From: Bosea sp. 29B
GTDB lineage: Bacteria; Pseudomonadota; Alphaproteobacteria; Rhizobiales; Beijerinckiaceae
Length of the DNA: 64,000 bases
NCBI RefSeq assembly: GCF_902506165.1
Contig: NZ_LR733817.1
Location: forward strand, 248,001 to 312,000
Reading direction: 5' to 3'
A program made the position numbers and the translations under genes. Every line of letters begins with the position of its first letter. Within the stretch, counting starts at the first letter, position 1. The notes beneath the pieces are model-generated. The model worked only from the letters and a program-made list of their open reading frames with translations, did no database searches and was not told where the DNA came from. Below, in pieces: positions 53,063-62,764 of this stretch.

Positions 53063-54388
53063 TCACTCGTAGCGCGCTTCCATCCGCCGATCGATCGTCA
53101 GCGCCGCCAGCGTGCAGAGCGCGCCGGAGAGTAGGTAGACGCCGACCCAGGCGAGGCCGAAGGTGCTCGACACCGTGAGCGCGACCAGCGGCGCGAAGCC
53201 CGCGCCGAGCAGCCAGGCAAGGTCGGAGGTCAGGGCTGCCCCGGTATAGCGGTATTGCTGGCCGAAGCTCGAGGCGACCGCGCCGGCCGTCTGGCCATAG
53301 GAGAGGCCGAGCAGCCCGAAGCCGATGATCACATAGATCGTCTGCCCGGCCTGGCTGTCGCCGAAGAGCAGCGGCGCGATGATGCTCGACAGGCTGAACA
53401 GCCCGATCATCGCGCCGGAGAGCAGCAGCGTGTTGCGCCGCCCGATCTGGTCGGCGATCAGGCCGGAGGTGACGATCGCTCCGGCGCCGACGACGCCGCC
53501 CGCAGCCTGGACCAGCAGGAACTCCGAGACCGAACGACTGGTGAAGAGATTGATCCAGCTGACCGGGAAGATGGTGACGAGATGGAAGAGCGCGAAGCTC
53601 GCCAGCGGCACGAAGGCGCCGAGGATGAGCGTGCTGCCATGGACGCGGACGAGCTCGGAGACCCGCACCGGCACGAGCTCGCGCGTTGTCATCAGCTCCG
53701 CGAATTCATGGGTCGCGACCATGCGCAAGCGGGCGAACAACGCGACGACGTTGATCGTCAGGGCGACGAAGAAGGGATAGCGCCAGCCCCAGCCGAGGAA
53801 ATCCTCCTTCGAGAGCGCGCCCTCGAAATAGGCGAAGAGCCCGGCGGCGAGGATGAAGCCGAAGGGGGCGCCGAGCTGCGGCAGCATGGTGTACCAGCCA
53901 CGCCGATTGGCGGGGGCATTCAGCGCCAGCAACGAGGACAGGCCGTCCCAGGCGCCGCCGAGCGCAATGCCCTGCAGCAGGCGGAAGGCGGCCAGAATGA
54001 CGCAGGACCAGATGCCGATCGTCTGGTAGCCCGGCAGGAAGGCGATGGCGGCGGTCGAGCCGCCGAGCAGGAAGAGAGCCGCGGTGAGCTTGGTCGTCCG
54101 GCCGTAATTGCGGTCGATCGCGAAGAACAGCACCGAGCCGAGCGGGCGCGTCACGAAGGCGAGCGCGAAGATGCCGAACGCGTAGAGCGTGCCGGTGAGT
54201 CGGTCGACGAACGGGAAGACGAGCTCGGGGAAGACCAGCACGCAGCCGAGGCCGAAGACGAAGAAGTCGAAATATTCCGAGGTTCGCCCGATGATGACGC
54301 CGAGCGCGATATCGGCCGGGCTGACGTGGTCCTTCCCGTGATCTTCCGCCGGAAGGGCCGATGGCTGGATCGTCGCGTCAGCGCTCAT
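53063..54388 (-). CDS. MFS transporter, metabolite:H+ symporter (MHS) type
   Basis: A 441-residue inner-membrane symporter with twelve helices. The early VIIGRTSEYFDFFVFG stretch is the MHS signature (xGxxxExYDFxxYG-like), and loop motifs FAIDRNYGRTTKL and LIADQIGRRNTLLL correspond to motif A in each half. MHS proteins import organic acids, osmolytes or aromatics. It lies 2 kb from the dioxygenase genes, so an aromatic or its degradation product could be carried; this is inference. Confidence 0.85.
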   Translation of the reverse strand: MSADATIQPSALPAEDHGKDHVSPADIALGVIIGRTSEYFDFFVFGLGCVLVFPELVFPFVDRLTGTLYAFGIFALAFVTRPLGSVLFFAIDRNYGRTTKLTAALFLLGGSTAAIAFLPGYQTIGIWSCVILAAFRLLQGIALGGAWDGLSSLLALNAPANRRGWYTMLPQLGAPFGFILAAGLFAYFEGALSKEDFLGWGWRYPFFVALTINVVALFARLRMVATHEFAELMTTRELVPVRVSELVRVHGSTLILGAFVPLASFALFHLVTIFPVSWINLFTSRSVSEFLLVQAAGGVVGAGAIVTSGLIADQIGRRNTLLLSGAMIGLFSLSSIIAPLLFGDSQAGQTIYVIIGFGLLGLSYGQTAGAVASSFGQQYRYTGAALTSDLAWLLGAGFAPLVALTVSSTFGLAWVGVYLLSGALCTLAALTIDRRMEARYE

Positions 54389-54524
54389 GACCGCGAATTC
54401 CTAAGCTGGCGGCCGCCCGGAGAGACCGGACTTGCCCGCACCTCTGACAAATGGATACGGTGGATAGAAGCAACACGTCAAACTGCCGCAATGGGACAGA
54501 TTGTCTTATGTGCGGCGCGAAAGA

Positions 54525-55655
54525 ATGGACCTAGAGAACGTCAGTTCCCGGAACGGGGAGGCCTCGACTCTCTTGCGGATCTTTCGAATCATAGCGGTTC
54601 TGCCGCTTTTCGCGCTGCTCGGCGGCTGCCAATGGGTGTTGCTGGCGCCGTCAGGCGATGTTGCGCTGCAGCAACGAAACCTGCTGCTGGCCTCCACCGC
54701 GCTGATGCTGCTCGTCATCGTCCCGGTGATGGCGCTGACGATCTTCTTCGCCTGGCGCTACCGCGCCTCCGCCAGGGCCGCCTATGATCCGGATTGGAAC
54801 CATTCGCTGCCGCTCGAGGTGGTGATCTGGTCCGTGCCGCTGCTGATCATCATCGTCATCGGCGCGATGACCTGGATGGGCACGCATCTGCTCGATCCCT
54901 ACCGGCCACTCAATCGCATCGCCGCCGGCAAGCCGATCGTCGAGGCGCGGGCGGGCAGCAGCGCGATCAGGAAGCAGCCGCTGGTGATCCAGGTCGTGGC
55001 GCTCGACTGGAAATGGCTCTTCATCTATCCGGCGCAGGGCATTGCCTCTCTCAACGAGGTGGTCGCGCCGGTCGACCAGCCGATCGAGTTCCGCATAACC
55101 TCGTCCGCGGTGATGAACTCGCTGTTCATTCCGGCACTGGCCGGCCAGATCTACGCCATGCCGGGCATGCAGACCAAGCTCAACGCGGTGATCAATCACC
55201 CCGGCGAGTTCGAGGGCTTCTCCGCCAATTACAGCGGCGCCGGCTTCTCCGACATGCGCTTCCGCTTCCGCGGCGTCGACGATGCGGCCTTCGGCGAGTG
55301 GGTGCAGGGCGCGATCCGGGGCGGCAGCACGCTCGGGCGCGACGAATATCTCGTGCTGGAGCGGCCGAGCGAGCGCGAGGCGGTTCGCTATTTCCGCGAC
55401 GTCCCGTCCGATCTCTTCACGGCCGTCCTCAACATGTGCGTCGACCGCGCCAAGATGTGCACGCGCGACATGATGGCGATGGACGCCAAGGGCGGCGGCG
55501 GCAAGGAAGGTATCCATACCGTCGCAGCCCTCGAATACGACAAGAGCGTGCGCCGCGGCGGTCTGCCGCTGCCGCCGCGGCCGTTCGTCATGGCGATCTG
55601 CACGCCGACCGATGTCTACGGCGCCGCGGGCCTGTCGGCCCGCGCCGTCAACTAA
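54525..55655 (+). CDS. cyoA: Ubiquinol oxidase bo3, subunit II
   Basis: A 376-residue lipoprotein subunit. The lipobox LLGGC is near residue 35 and two transmembrane helices follow, then a periplasmic cupredoxin domain. The CuA ligands of cytochrome c oxidases are absent (for example SAVMNSLFIPALAGQIYAMP has no CuA histidine pattern), which marks a quinol oxidase. ATG 54525 gives a normal signal sequence. First gene of cyoABCD, 30 bp before cyoB. Confidence 0.92.
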   Translation: MDLENVSSRNGEASTLLRIFRIIAVLPLFALLGGCQWVLLAPSGDVALQQRNLLLASTALMLLVIVPVMALTIFFAWRYRASARAAYDPDWNHSLPLEVVIWSVPLLIIIVIGAMTWMGTHLLDPYRPLNRIAAGKPIVEARAGSSAIRKQPLVIQVVALDWKWLFIYPAQGIASLNEVVAPVDQPIEFRITSSAVMNSLFIPALAGQIYAMPGMQTKLNAVINHPGEFEGFSANYSGAGFSDMRFRFRGVDDAAFGEWVQGAIRGGSTLGRDEYLVLERPSEREAVRYFRDVPSDLFTAVLNMCVDRAKMCTRDMMAMDAKGGGGKEGIHTVAALEYDKSVRRGGLPLPPRPFVMAICTPTDVYGAAGLSARAVN

Positions 55656-55685
55656 CCTGATCCGCGCCGGCGAGCCGAGGGAAGC

Positions 55686-57686
55686 ATGACCTCCTATCCC
55701 GACTGGTGGAAGCTCATCTTCGGACGCTTCACCCTAGAGGCGATCCCCTATCACGAGCCGATCCTGATCGGGACCTTCGCCGCCGTCCTGCTCGGCGGGC
55801 TCGTCGTGCTGGCGCTGATCACCCGCTACAAGCTCTGGGGCTATCTCTGGCACGAGTGGTTCACCAGCGTGGACCACAAGAAGATCGGGATCATGTACAT
55901 GATCCTCGGCGTCGTCATGCTGCTGCGCGGCTTCGCCGACGCGCTGATGATGCGCGGCCAGCAGGCAATCGCCTTCGCCGGCAACGAGGGCTATCTGCCG
56001 CCGCATCATTACGACCAGATCTTCACCGCCCATGGCGTGATCATGATCTTCTTCGTGGCGATGCCGTTCGTCACCGGCCTGATGAACTATGTCGTGCCGC
56101 TGCAGATCGGCGCGCGCGACGTCGCCTTCCCCTTCCTCAACAATTTCAGCTTCTGGATGACCGTCGGCGGCGCCGTGCTGATCATGGCCTCGCTGTTCAT
56201 CGGCGAGTTCGCCAAGGTCGGCTGGCTCGCCTATCCGCCGCTCTCGGGGGCCGCCTACTCGCCCGGGGTAGGCATGGACTACTATCTCTGGGGCCTGCAG
56301 ATCGCAGGCATCGGCACGACCTTGTCCGGCGTCAACCTGATCGCGACCATCGTCAAGATGCGCGCGCCCGGCATGGACATGATGAAGATGCCGGTCTTCA
56401 CCTGGACGTCGCTCTGCACCAACGTGCTGATCGTCGCGACCTTCCCGATCCTGGCGGCGACGCTCGCCCTGCTGACGCTCGACCGCTATGTCGGCACCAA
56501 CTTCTTCACGAACGATCTCGGCGGCAACCCGATGATGTACGTGAACCTGATCTGGATCTGGGGCCACCCTGAGGTCTACATCCTGATCCTGCCGATCTTC
56601 GGCGTCTATTCCGAAGTCGCCTCGGCCTTCTGCGGCAAGCGCCTCTTCGGCTACGCCTCGATGGTCTATGCGACGGTGGTGATCACCATCCTGTCCTATC
56701 TGGTCTGGCTGCACCATTTCTTCACGATGGGCTCGGGCGCCAGCGTGAACTCCTTCTTCGGCATCACGACGATGATCATCTCGATCCCGACGGGCGCGAA
56801 GATCTTCAACTGGCTGTTCACGATGTATCGTGGCCGCATCCGCTTCGAATTGCCGATGATGTGGCTGCTCGCCTTCATGATCACCTTCGTCATCGGCGGC
56901 ATGACCGGCGTCATGCTGGCAGTGCCGCCGGCCGATTTCGTGCTGCACAACAGCCTGTTCCTGATCGCCCATTTCCACAACGTCATCATCGGCGGCGTGG
57001 TCTTCGGCGTCTTCGCCGGCATCGCCTACTGGTTCCCCAAGGCTTTCGGCTTCAAGCTCGACCGGTTCTGGGGCGTCCTTTCCTTCTGGTTCTGGGTCAT
57101 CGGCTTCTACGTCGCCTTCATGCCGCTCTACATCCTCGGCCTGATGGGTGTGACGCGCCGTCTCAGCCGCTTCGAGGACCCCTCGCTGCAGATCTGGTTC
57201 GTGATCGCGGCGCTCGGCGCGGTGCTGATCGCGCTCGGCATCCTCTGCTTCCTGATCCAGATCGGCGTCAGCATCCTGCGCCGCGAGCAGCTGCGCGATA
57301 CCACCGGCGATCCCTGGGACGGACGCACGCTGGAATGGTCGACCTCCTCGCCGCCGCCGGCCTACAACTTCGCCTTCACGCCGATCGTGCACGACCTCGA
57401 CGCCTGGGCCGACATGAAGAAGCGCGGCTACACCCGCCCGCTCGCCGGTTTCCGGCCGATCCACATGCCCAGGAACACCGGCGCCGGTATCATCATCGCC
57501 GGGCTGGCAACGATCTGCGGCTTCGCCCTGATCTGGTACATCTGGTGGCTGGCGGCGCTCTCCTTCGTCGCCGTGCTCGCAACCGTGATCACCCACACCT
57601 TCAACTACGACCGCGACTTCCACATCCCCGCCGACGAGGTGGTGCAGGCGGAAGATGCGCGCACGCAACTGCTCGGCCGGGCCTGA
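55686..57686 (+). CDS. cyoB: Ubiquinol oxidase bo3, subunit I
   Basis: A 666-residue heme-copper oxidase core with about fifteen helices. Low-spin heme ligand in [11 protein letters not shown], CuB ligands in [10 protein letters not shown] and WLHHFFT with the cross-linked tyrosine of HPEVY, and heme ligands in [12 protein letters not shown] are all present. The HPEVY tyrosine and D-channel entrance mark an A-type proton pump. It oxidises quinol and reduces oxygen in the inner membrane. Confidence 0.96.
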   Translation: MTSYPDWWKLIFGRFTLEAIPYHEPILIGTFAAVLLGGLVVLALITRYKLWGYLWHEWFTSVDHKKIGIMYMILGVVMLLRGFADALMMRGQQAIAFAGNEGYLPPHHYDQIFTAHGVIMIFFVAMPFVTGLMNYVVPLQIGARDVAFPFLNNFSFWMTVGGAVLIMASLFIGEFAKVGWLAYPPLSGAAYSPGVGMDYYLWGLQIAGIGTTLSGVNLIATIVKMRAPGMDMMKMPVFTWTSLCTNVLIVATFPILAATLALLTLDRYVGTNFFTNDLGGNPMMYVNLIWIWGHPEVYILILPIFGVYSEVASAFCGKRLFGYASMVYATVVITILSYLVWLHHFFTMGSGASVNSFFGITTMIISIPTGAKIFNWLFTMYRGRIRFELPMMWLLAFMITFVIGGMTGVMLAVPPADFVLHNSLFLIAHFHNVIIGGVVFGVFAGIAYWFPKAFGFKLDRFWGVLSFWFWVIGFYVAFMPLYILGLMGVTRRLSRFEDPSLQIWFVIAALGAVLIALGILCFLIQIGVSILRREQLRDTTGDPWDGRTLEWSTSSPPPAYNFAFTPIVHDLDAWADMKKRGYTRPLAGFRPIHMPRNTGAGIIIAGLATICGFALIWYIWWLAALSFVAVLATVITHTFNYDRDFHIPADEVVQAEDARTQLLGRA

Positions 57687-57696
57687 GGGGCGGATG

Positions 57697-58326
57697 ATGG
57701 CTAAGGCGACAGCGCAGGCCGCAGGCACCGCCCCGGCGTTCTACGTCACCGAGGAGGAGCACGCTCACCCCGGCGGCTCGACCATGCTGGGTTTCTGGCT
57801 CTACCTGATGAGCGACTGCCTGGTCTTCGCAGTCCTCTTTGCGACCTATGGCGTGCTCGGGCGCAATTATGCCGCAGGGCCATCCGGCGCCGACCTGTTC
57901 GACCTGAAGCTGGTGGCGGTCAACACCGCCATGCTGCTGTTCTCCTCGATCACCTATGGCTTTGCCATGCTGGCGATGGACAAGGGCCGGCAGGCGGCGG
58001 TGCAGGGCTGGCTCGTAGTCACCGCGCTGTTCGGCCTCGCCTTCCTCGGCATCGAGCTCTACGAGTTCGCGCACCTGATCCATGAGGGCGCGACGCCGAT
58101 GCGCAGTGCCTTCCTCTCCTCCTTCTTCACCCTGGTCGGCACGCACGGGCTGCACGTCACCTTCGGCCTGATCTGGCTGGCCGTGCTGATGACGCAGGTC
58201 TCGAAGCACGGGCTTATCGAGGCGAACCGGCGCCGGCTCCTGTGCCTCTCGATGTTCTGGCACTTCCTCGACGTCGTCTGGATCGGCGTCTTCACCTTCG
58301 TCTACCTGATGGGCGTGCTGAAATGA
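57697..58326 (+). CDS. cyoC: Ubiquinol oxidase bo3, subunit III
   Basis: A 209-residue membrane protein with five helices, typical of CyoC (shorter than the seven-helix CoxC). The conserved [21 protein letters not shown] and [12 protein letters not shown] and the final [18 protein letters not shown] stretches are visible. Two ATG codons stand at 57694 and 57697; the second has better spacing to GAGGGG. ATGA overlap with cyoD. Confidence 0.94.
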   Translation: MAKATAQAAGTAPAFYVTEEEHAHPGGSTMLGFWLYLMSDCLVFAVLFATYGVLGRNYAAGPSGADLFDLKLVAVNTAMLLFSSITYGFAMLAMDKGRQAAVQGWLVVTALFGLAFLGIELYEFAHLIHEGATPMRSAFLSSFFTLVGTHGLHVTFGLIWLAVLMTQVSKHGLIEANRRRLLCLSMFWHFLDVVWIGVFTFVYLMGVLK

Positions 58327-58718
58327 GCGCTAGCCAGACCCCCGCCGAGGCCCAGGGCGGCCACCACGACGCCCATCATGACGGGCACGACTCCCATGGT
58401 GCGGCGCATGGCAGCCTGCGCGGCTACGTCACCGGCTTCCTGCTCTCGGTCGTCCTGACCACGATCCCGTTCTGGCTCGTCATGAACGACGTGCTCGGCA
58501 ATTCGACCCTGACGGCGATCGTGATCATGCTCTTCGCCGCCGCGCAGATCGTCGTGCACATGGTCTATTTCCTGCACATGAACGGCCGCTCGGAGGGCGG
58601 CTGGACCATGCTGGCGCTGATCTTCACGATCATCGTCGTCGCGATCGCGCTGGCCGGCTCGCTCTGGGTGATGTTCCACCTCAACGCCAACATGATGCCC
58701 GACATGCACAGGATGTGA
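58323..58718 (+). CDS. cyoD: Ubiquinol oxidase bo3, subunit IV
   Basis: A 131-residue subunit with three helices after a histidine-rich cytoplasmic N-terminus ([20 protein letters not shown]), longer than in E. coli and possibly metal-binding. [20 protein letters not shown] and [10 protein letters not shown] match CyoD. Needed for assembly of the complex. Followed by the SURF1 gene. Confidence 0.93.
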   Translation: MSASQTPAEAQGGHHDAHHDGHDSHGAAHGSLRGYVTGFLLSVVLTTIPFWLVMNDVLGNSTLTAIVIMLFAAAQIVVHMVYFLHMNGRSEGGWTMLALIFTIIVVAIALAGSLWVMFHLNANMMPDMHRM

Positions 58719-58729
58719 GGCTGAGGCCG

Positions 58730-59473
58730 ATGTCGGCCGGCGCGGCTGGACGACGTAGCGGCGTCGCCCGGGTCATCTTCATCGCGGGTCTCTGCCTCGC
58801 TAGCCTGGTCTTCGCCGGGCTCGGCATCTGGCAGCTCCAGCGGCTGAGCTGGAAGCTCGACCTGATCGCCCGCACCGAGGAACGCCTGCGGGCTGCGCCC
58901 GTCGCCGCGCCCGGCCCGGCGGACTGGCCCGCGATCACCGCCCGGGCGGACGAATATCGCCGCGTCACCCTGCAGGGCCGCTATCTCGACGCTCCGGAGA
59001 CGCTGACCATGGCGGTGACCGAGCGCGGCCCCGGCTTCTGGGTGCTGGCTCCGTTCCGGGCCGATGCCGGCTTCACCGTCCTCGTCAATCGCGGCTTCGT
59101 GCCGGAGGACAGGCGTGCCCCCGAGGAACGCCGCAAGACGGCCGGCAGCGAGACGAAGCTGGTCGGGCTGCTCAGGCCGAGCGAGCCGGACGGCGGTTTC
59201 CTGCGCGCCAACGATCCCGGGGCCGGCCGCTGGTATTCGCGCGATGTGACGGCGATCGCGCTGGCGCGGCAGCTCGGCCCGGTCGCCCCTTATTTCGTCG
59301 ATGCCGACGCCACCGCCGAGCCCGGCCCGTTGCCGCAGGGCGGCATGACCCAGATCGCCTTCCGCAACGCCCATCTCGTCTATGCGCTGATCTGGTTCTG
59401 CCTCGCTTTGATGAGCGCCGGAGCCGTGGCCTATCTGGTCAGGACCGGATCGGACGAGAGCCAGGCGGACTGA
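58730..59473 (+). CDS. SURF1 family oxidase assembly protein
   Basis: A 247-residue protein with the two-helix SURF1 topology: an N-terminal helix ending GLGIWQLQRLSWK (the family GxWQxxRxxWK motif), a soluble domain with VTERGPGFWVLAPF and VNRGFVP, and a C-terminal helix starting NAHLVYALIWFCLA. SURF1 proteins deliver heme to oxidases. It is 11 bp after cyoD, so it should serve the bo3 oxidase; no cyoE is seen. ATG 58730 is preferred to GTG 58715. Confidence 0.88.
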   Translation: MSAGAAGRRSGVARVIFIAGLCLASLVFAGLGIWQLQRLSWKLDLIARTEERLRAAPVAAPGPADWPAITARADEYRRVTLQGRYLDAPETLTMAVTERGPGFWVLAPFRADAGFTVLVNRGFVPEDRRAPEERRKTAGSETKLVGLLRPSEPDGGFLRANDPGAGRWYSRDVTAIALARQLGPVAPYFVDADATAEPGPLPQGGMTQIAFRNAHLVYALIWFCLALMSAGAVAYLVRTGSDESQAD

Positions 59474-59601
59474 CAAGCGGCAGGACAAGCGCGTACGATA
59501 AGGGGGAAAGGTCCTCGCTTGGCCGAATCCGCTCGCACATGCCAAGACACGCAGATCAAGACGTGCATGGCGCCGCAGCGTTGGGCGCCGGGAACAGGAC
59601 G

Positions 59602-60486
59602 ATGCGCCACGTGACCAGCCTGATCGATCGCATGCGGCATGAGGCGCCCGAGATGAACCGGGCCGAGCGCAGCGTCGCCGAGATCATCCTGGCCGATATC
59701 GACGGCGCGACCCGGATCAGCACCAAGGACCTCTCCACCCAGGCGCAGGTCAGCGAGCCTACTGTGGTGCGCTTCGCCCGCCGCATGGGCTGCGACGGCT
59801 TCACCGACTTCAAGATCCGCCTGGCCCAGGAATACGCGATCGGCCGGATGTATCTCGCCGCCGAGCGCCAGCAGCCGGCCGACACGGGCAACGAGGTCGC
59901 CGAGCACGTCTATAATGCGACCGTGCAGGCACTGGCGATGGCCTTCGCCCAGCACGACCCCAAAGCGATCGAGGAGGCCGTCGACCTGCTCGACAAGGCG
60001 CGCCGGGTGTTCTGCTTCGGCGTCGGCGGCAGCTCGGCCAATGTCGCCGCCGAGGCGGAGAACCGGCTCTTTCGCCTCGATGTCGCGGCGTCCTCGACGG
60101 CCGACCCCTATCAGCAGCGCGTCATGGCCGCGACCTGCGGTCCGGATGATGTCCTCCTGATCTTCTCGGTCACCGGCAAGCCGCGCTCGTTGCTCGACAG
60201 CGCTGAGATCGCCCGCAGCCAGGGCGCCGGGGTCGTCGCCGTCACCCATCCGCCGAGCCCGCTCGCCGAGCTCGCCAGCGTGCTGGTGCCGCTGGAGGCC
60301 TTCGACGAGGAGAAGTTCTTCTACATGCCCAATCGCGGCCGCTACGGGCAGCTCTTCCTGCTCGACTGCATGGCGACACTGCTCGGCGCGCGCCGCATGA
60401 AGATCGTCTCGAAGAAGCTCTGGCGCGCCCGTGCCACCCTGATCGCCCTGCACGGCAGCACCGAAGGCCAGCCGATCGGCGATTGA
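59602..60486 (+). CDS. RpiR/MurR family transcriptional regulator
   Basis: A 294-residue regulator: an N-terminal HTH_6 domain (RAERSVAEIILADIDGATRISTKDLS-like; SEPTVVRFARRMGCDGFTDFK) and a C-terminal sugar isomerase (SIS) domain containing VFCFGVGGSSANVA and FSVTGKPRSLL, which would bind a phosphorylated or acidic effector. ATG 59602 has AGGA upstream. Two matching palindromes follow in the downstream gap, one inside the promoter of the enolase operon. Confidence 0.92.
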   Translation: MRHVTSLIDRMRHEAPEMNRAERSVAEIILADIDGATRISTKDLSTQAQVSEPTVVRFARRMGCDGFTDFKIRLAQEYAIGRMYLAAERQQPADTGNEVAEHVYNATVQALAMAFAQHDPKAIEEAVDLLDKARRVFCFGVGGSSANVAAEAENRLFRLDVAASSTADPYQQRVMAATCGPDDVLLIFSVTGKPRSLLDSAEIARSQGAGVVAVTHPPSPLAELASVLVPLEAFDEEKFFYMPNRGRYGQLFLLDCMATLLGARRMKIVSKKLWRARATLIALHGSTEGQPIGD

Positions 60487-60495
60487 TGTCAGTTT

Positions 60496-60510
60496 GGTAG
60501 TTTTACTACA
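60496..60510. promoter_or_regulatory. Candidate RpiR operator, site 1
   Basis: GGTAGTTTTACTACA, with the inverted repeat GTAG-N5-CTAC, matches the second site at 60722-60736 in 11 of 15 positions (shared GTA, TTT, CTACA). It lies nine bases after the RpiR stop codon. Confidence 0.5.
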
Positions 60511-60516
60511 TTTACA

Positions 60517-60533
60517 GTTCCAATGAATGGAAC
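60517..60533. promoter_or_regulatory. Palindrome GTTCCA-N5-TGGAAC in the RpiR-enolase gap
   Basis: A perfect 6+6 inverted repeat with a five-base spacer (ATGAA). Unlike the GTAG/CTAC sites, so it may bind a different protein; no T run follows, so it is not a terminator. Confidence 0.35.
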
Positions 60534-60710
60534 ATCGCTGCCATACGTGATCGGCATGAGCGCGAACCGTCAATAATAATGAATAATATCAATGAGATGA
60601 ATTGAATCATCTTATCCAAGGCACGCCCTTGGCATCGCCATGCGCGCTCGCATGAAGCTCCGCTTCACAAGCAATCCATGCGCTGTTTGCGCGCACCTTC
60701 ACCTTCTCGA

Positions 60711-60738
60711 TTGACAATAAATGTAATTTAGCTACATA
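60711..60738 (+). promoter_or_regulatory. Promoter of the enolase operon with embedded RpiR operator, site 2
   Basis: TTGACA (60711-60716) and TACATA (60733-60738) with 16-bp spacing form a sigma-70 promoter 46 bp before the enolase-family start. The operator TGTAATTTAGCTACA (60722-60736) fills the spacer and -10 element, an arrangement that would give repression. The surrounding 297-bp gap is AT-rich compared with the rest of the window and holds no other gene. Confidence 0.6.
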
Positions 60739-60783
60739 GCCTGCGCCGCGCCATGCGCCAATGACCAGAACACGAGCCGAGCC

Positions 60784-61932
60784 ATGCAATCTGCCGACGG
60801 GACGATCGTTTCCTTCCAGTTTGACGAGGTCGTGGTTCCCGCCCATCCCGGCGTGATCAACTCGGACAGCCTGGCCAAGCCCCTGCACATGTTGCCCGTC
60901 GGCGGCAAGGCGAGCTGGAGCGTGCAGTTCGACGAATTGCCCAAGCTCATCGTCCGGATGACGCTGAAGAACGGCGTCGTCGGCATCGGCGAGTTCTACC
61001 GCGACCATGAATGGCCGCGCATCGAAGCGATCTGCGCCAACCTTCTCGGCCAGTCGGTGTTCGAACTGCCGCTGCAGGACCTCCCGCTGCCGCTCTGCCG
61101 CGAATATGACGGCTTCGAATGCGTGATCTGGGACGCCTATGCCAAGACGCTCGGCGTGCCGATGCACCGTTTGCTCGGCGGCGCCGTCCGCGACCGGGTC
61201 AATGTCAGCGCCTGGTCGAGCCATCGCACGCAAGGTGAGGTCGGCCCCTGGGTGAAGCGCTATTTCGAGCAGGGCTACAAGGTCATCAAGTTCAAATGCG
61301 ACCTCGAGGACGACGTCGCCGGCTGGTGCGCGCGCATCAAGGAATGCGCCCCCGGGATGAAGGTGATCTTCGATCCCAACCAGCGTTGGGAGAATTCCGG
61401 CAATGCCCGCCCGATCATCCGGGAGCTGGAGAAGGTCGGCAACGTCCTGCTGCTTGAGGACCCGCTGCCGCGCTGGATGCTGCAGGACTTCGCGGAACTC
61501 CGCCGCTTCTCCTCGATCCCGATCGTGCTGCACGTCTCCCTACCTTACGTCTATCAGGGCCAGCGCGCGCATGACGCGATCAACGCCATCGCCCATGGCG
61601 CGGTCGACGGCTTCAACTTCAATTGCGGCCTCGCCAAGTTCCAGACGCTCGATCACATCGCCTCGACCGCCGGCGTCTATTGCTGGCACGGCTCGGAGGT
61701 CGATCTCGGCATCCTCGAAGCGATGTATGTGCATCAGGCCGCGGCGGCGAAGAGCTGCGTCTGGCCGAGCGACATCTTCGGCCGGATGATCCGCAGCCAC
61801 GACCTGCTCGCAAGGCCGCTCGCCTTCGAGCCGCCGCATGTGCGCATCCCCGACGAAGGGCCGGGCCTCGGCATCACCCTCGACGAAGCCGCCATCGCCC
61901 GCTTCCGCGTCGGCGGCCGCACGATCTCCTGA
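60784..61932 (+). CDS. Enolase-superfamily (mandelate racemase/MLE) enzyme with an atypical metal site
   Basis: A 382-residue enzyme: capping domain (1-125), then a TIM barrel. The KxK acid-base motif is K169-F-K171, metal ligands D197 (FDPNQRW) and E225 (LLLEDPLP) are clear. At the place of the third ligand, normally Glu or Asp after strand five, the sequence reads IVLH250VS, so a histidine or no ligand replaces it. W301-H302-G-S-E305 lies at the strand-seven/eight position. Probably an acid-sugar dehydratase, cycloisomerase or racemase. First gene of an RpiR-controlled operon. Confidence 0.85.
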   Translation: MQSADGTIVSFQFDEVVVPAHPGVINSDSLAKPLHMLPVGGKASWSVQFDELPKLIVRMTLKNGVVGIGEFYRDHEWPRIEAICANLLGQSVFELPLQDLPLPLCREYDGFECVIWDAYAKTLGVPMHRLLGGAVRDRVNVSAWSSHRTQGEVGPWVKRYFEQGYKVIKFKCDLEDDVAGWCARIKECAPGMKVIFDPNQRWENSGNARPIIRELEKVGNVLLLEDPLPRWMLQDFAELRRFSSIPIVLHVSLPYVYQGQRAHDAINAIAHGAVDGFNFNCGLAKFQTLDHIASTAGVYCWHGSEVDLGILEAMYVHQAAAAKSCVWPSDIFGRMIRSHDLLARPLAFEPPHVRIPDEGPGLGITLDEAAIARFRVGGRTIS

Positions 61933-61949
61933 ACAGCGAGCTCAGAGCC

Positions 61950-62708
61950 ATGCGTTGGGAAACCCTGACGACCAACGAGGTCGCCGCGCTCGATCGCGAC
62001 ATCCCGGTCGTGCTGAACGTCGCCGCGATCGAGCAGCACGGCCCGCATCTGCCGCTGGAGACCGACGCTGTCATCGGCGACCATTTCCTGCAGGTGCTGG
62101 AGCAGCGCCTCGGCGATCGGGTGCTGATCCTGCCGCAGGTGAAGGTCTGCTGCTCCGAGCACCATATGGATTTCGCCGGCACGCTCAGCGTCCGCCACGA
62201 GACCTTCCTGGCCTATGTCGGCGATATCCTGGAGAGCGTGGTCCGCCACGGCTTCCGCAACATCGTCCTGTTCAACAGCCATGGCGGCAACCAGGCGATC
62301 GGCCAGGTGCTGCTCGAGACCTTCGGGACGAAGCACCGCGACTGTCGCGTCGCCTTCCTGACCTGGTGGCGGCTGGCAGCCAAGGAGCTCGGCGCCATCC
62401 GCAAAAGCGCCTTCGCCGGCGTCAACCATGCCTGCGAGTTCGAGACCTCGCTGATGCTGCTCGGCGCGCCCGATAGCGTCCGCACCGCCCTGGTCTCCGG
62501 CATGAGCTATGTCGCGACCCATGACTGGGCCAATGCCGACATGATCCTGCCGGCCCGCGGCGCCCTCTTCCGCTCGATGCACGAGATGTCCGGCGGCACC
62601 GGGGTCGTCGGCGATCCCTCGCTGGCCACACGTGAGAAGGGGCAGGCCATCACCGCCGCCGTGGTCGAGCAACTGGCCCATGTCGTGGAGACGATCAGCC
62701 GACGCTGA
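61950..62708 (+). CDS. Creatininase-family amidohydrolase
   Basis: A 252-residue metallohydrolase. Metal ligands can be placed at E28 and H30 (IEQHGPHLP), D39 (ETDA), H111 (NSHGGNQ) and E165 (CEFETS). The family opens cyclic or linear amides (creatinine, lactams, formamides). It follows the enolase-family gene by 17 bp and precedes a binding protein, so it likely hydrolyses an imported amide or lactam. Creatinine itself is unlikely without creatinase nearby. Confidence 0.88.
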   Translation: MRWETLTTNEVAALDRDIPVVLNVAAIEQHGPHLPLETDAVIGDHFLQVLEQRLGDRVLILPQVKVCCSEHHMDFAGTLSVRHETFLAYVGDILESVVRHGFRNIVLFNSHGGNQAIGQVLLETFGTKHRDCRVAFLTWWRLAAKELGAIRKSAFAGVNHACEFETSLMLLGAPDSVRTALVSGMSYVATHDWANADMILPARGALFRSMHEMSGGTGVVGDPSLATREKGQAITAAVVEQLAHVVETISRR

Positions 62709-62764
62709 CAAACCACGCGCAATTTTCCGAAGACCAACAGCCAAGAAAACTGGGAGGACTTGAG

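Noticed and set aside
55734..57728. Minus-strand open frame of 664 codons opposite cyoB
   Set aside because: Highly charged shadow of a membrane protein gene, as expected for antisense of hydrophobic codons.
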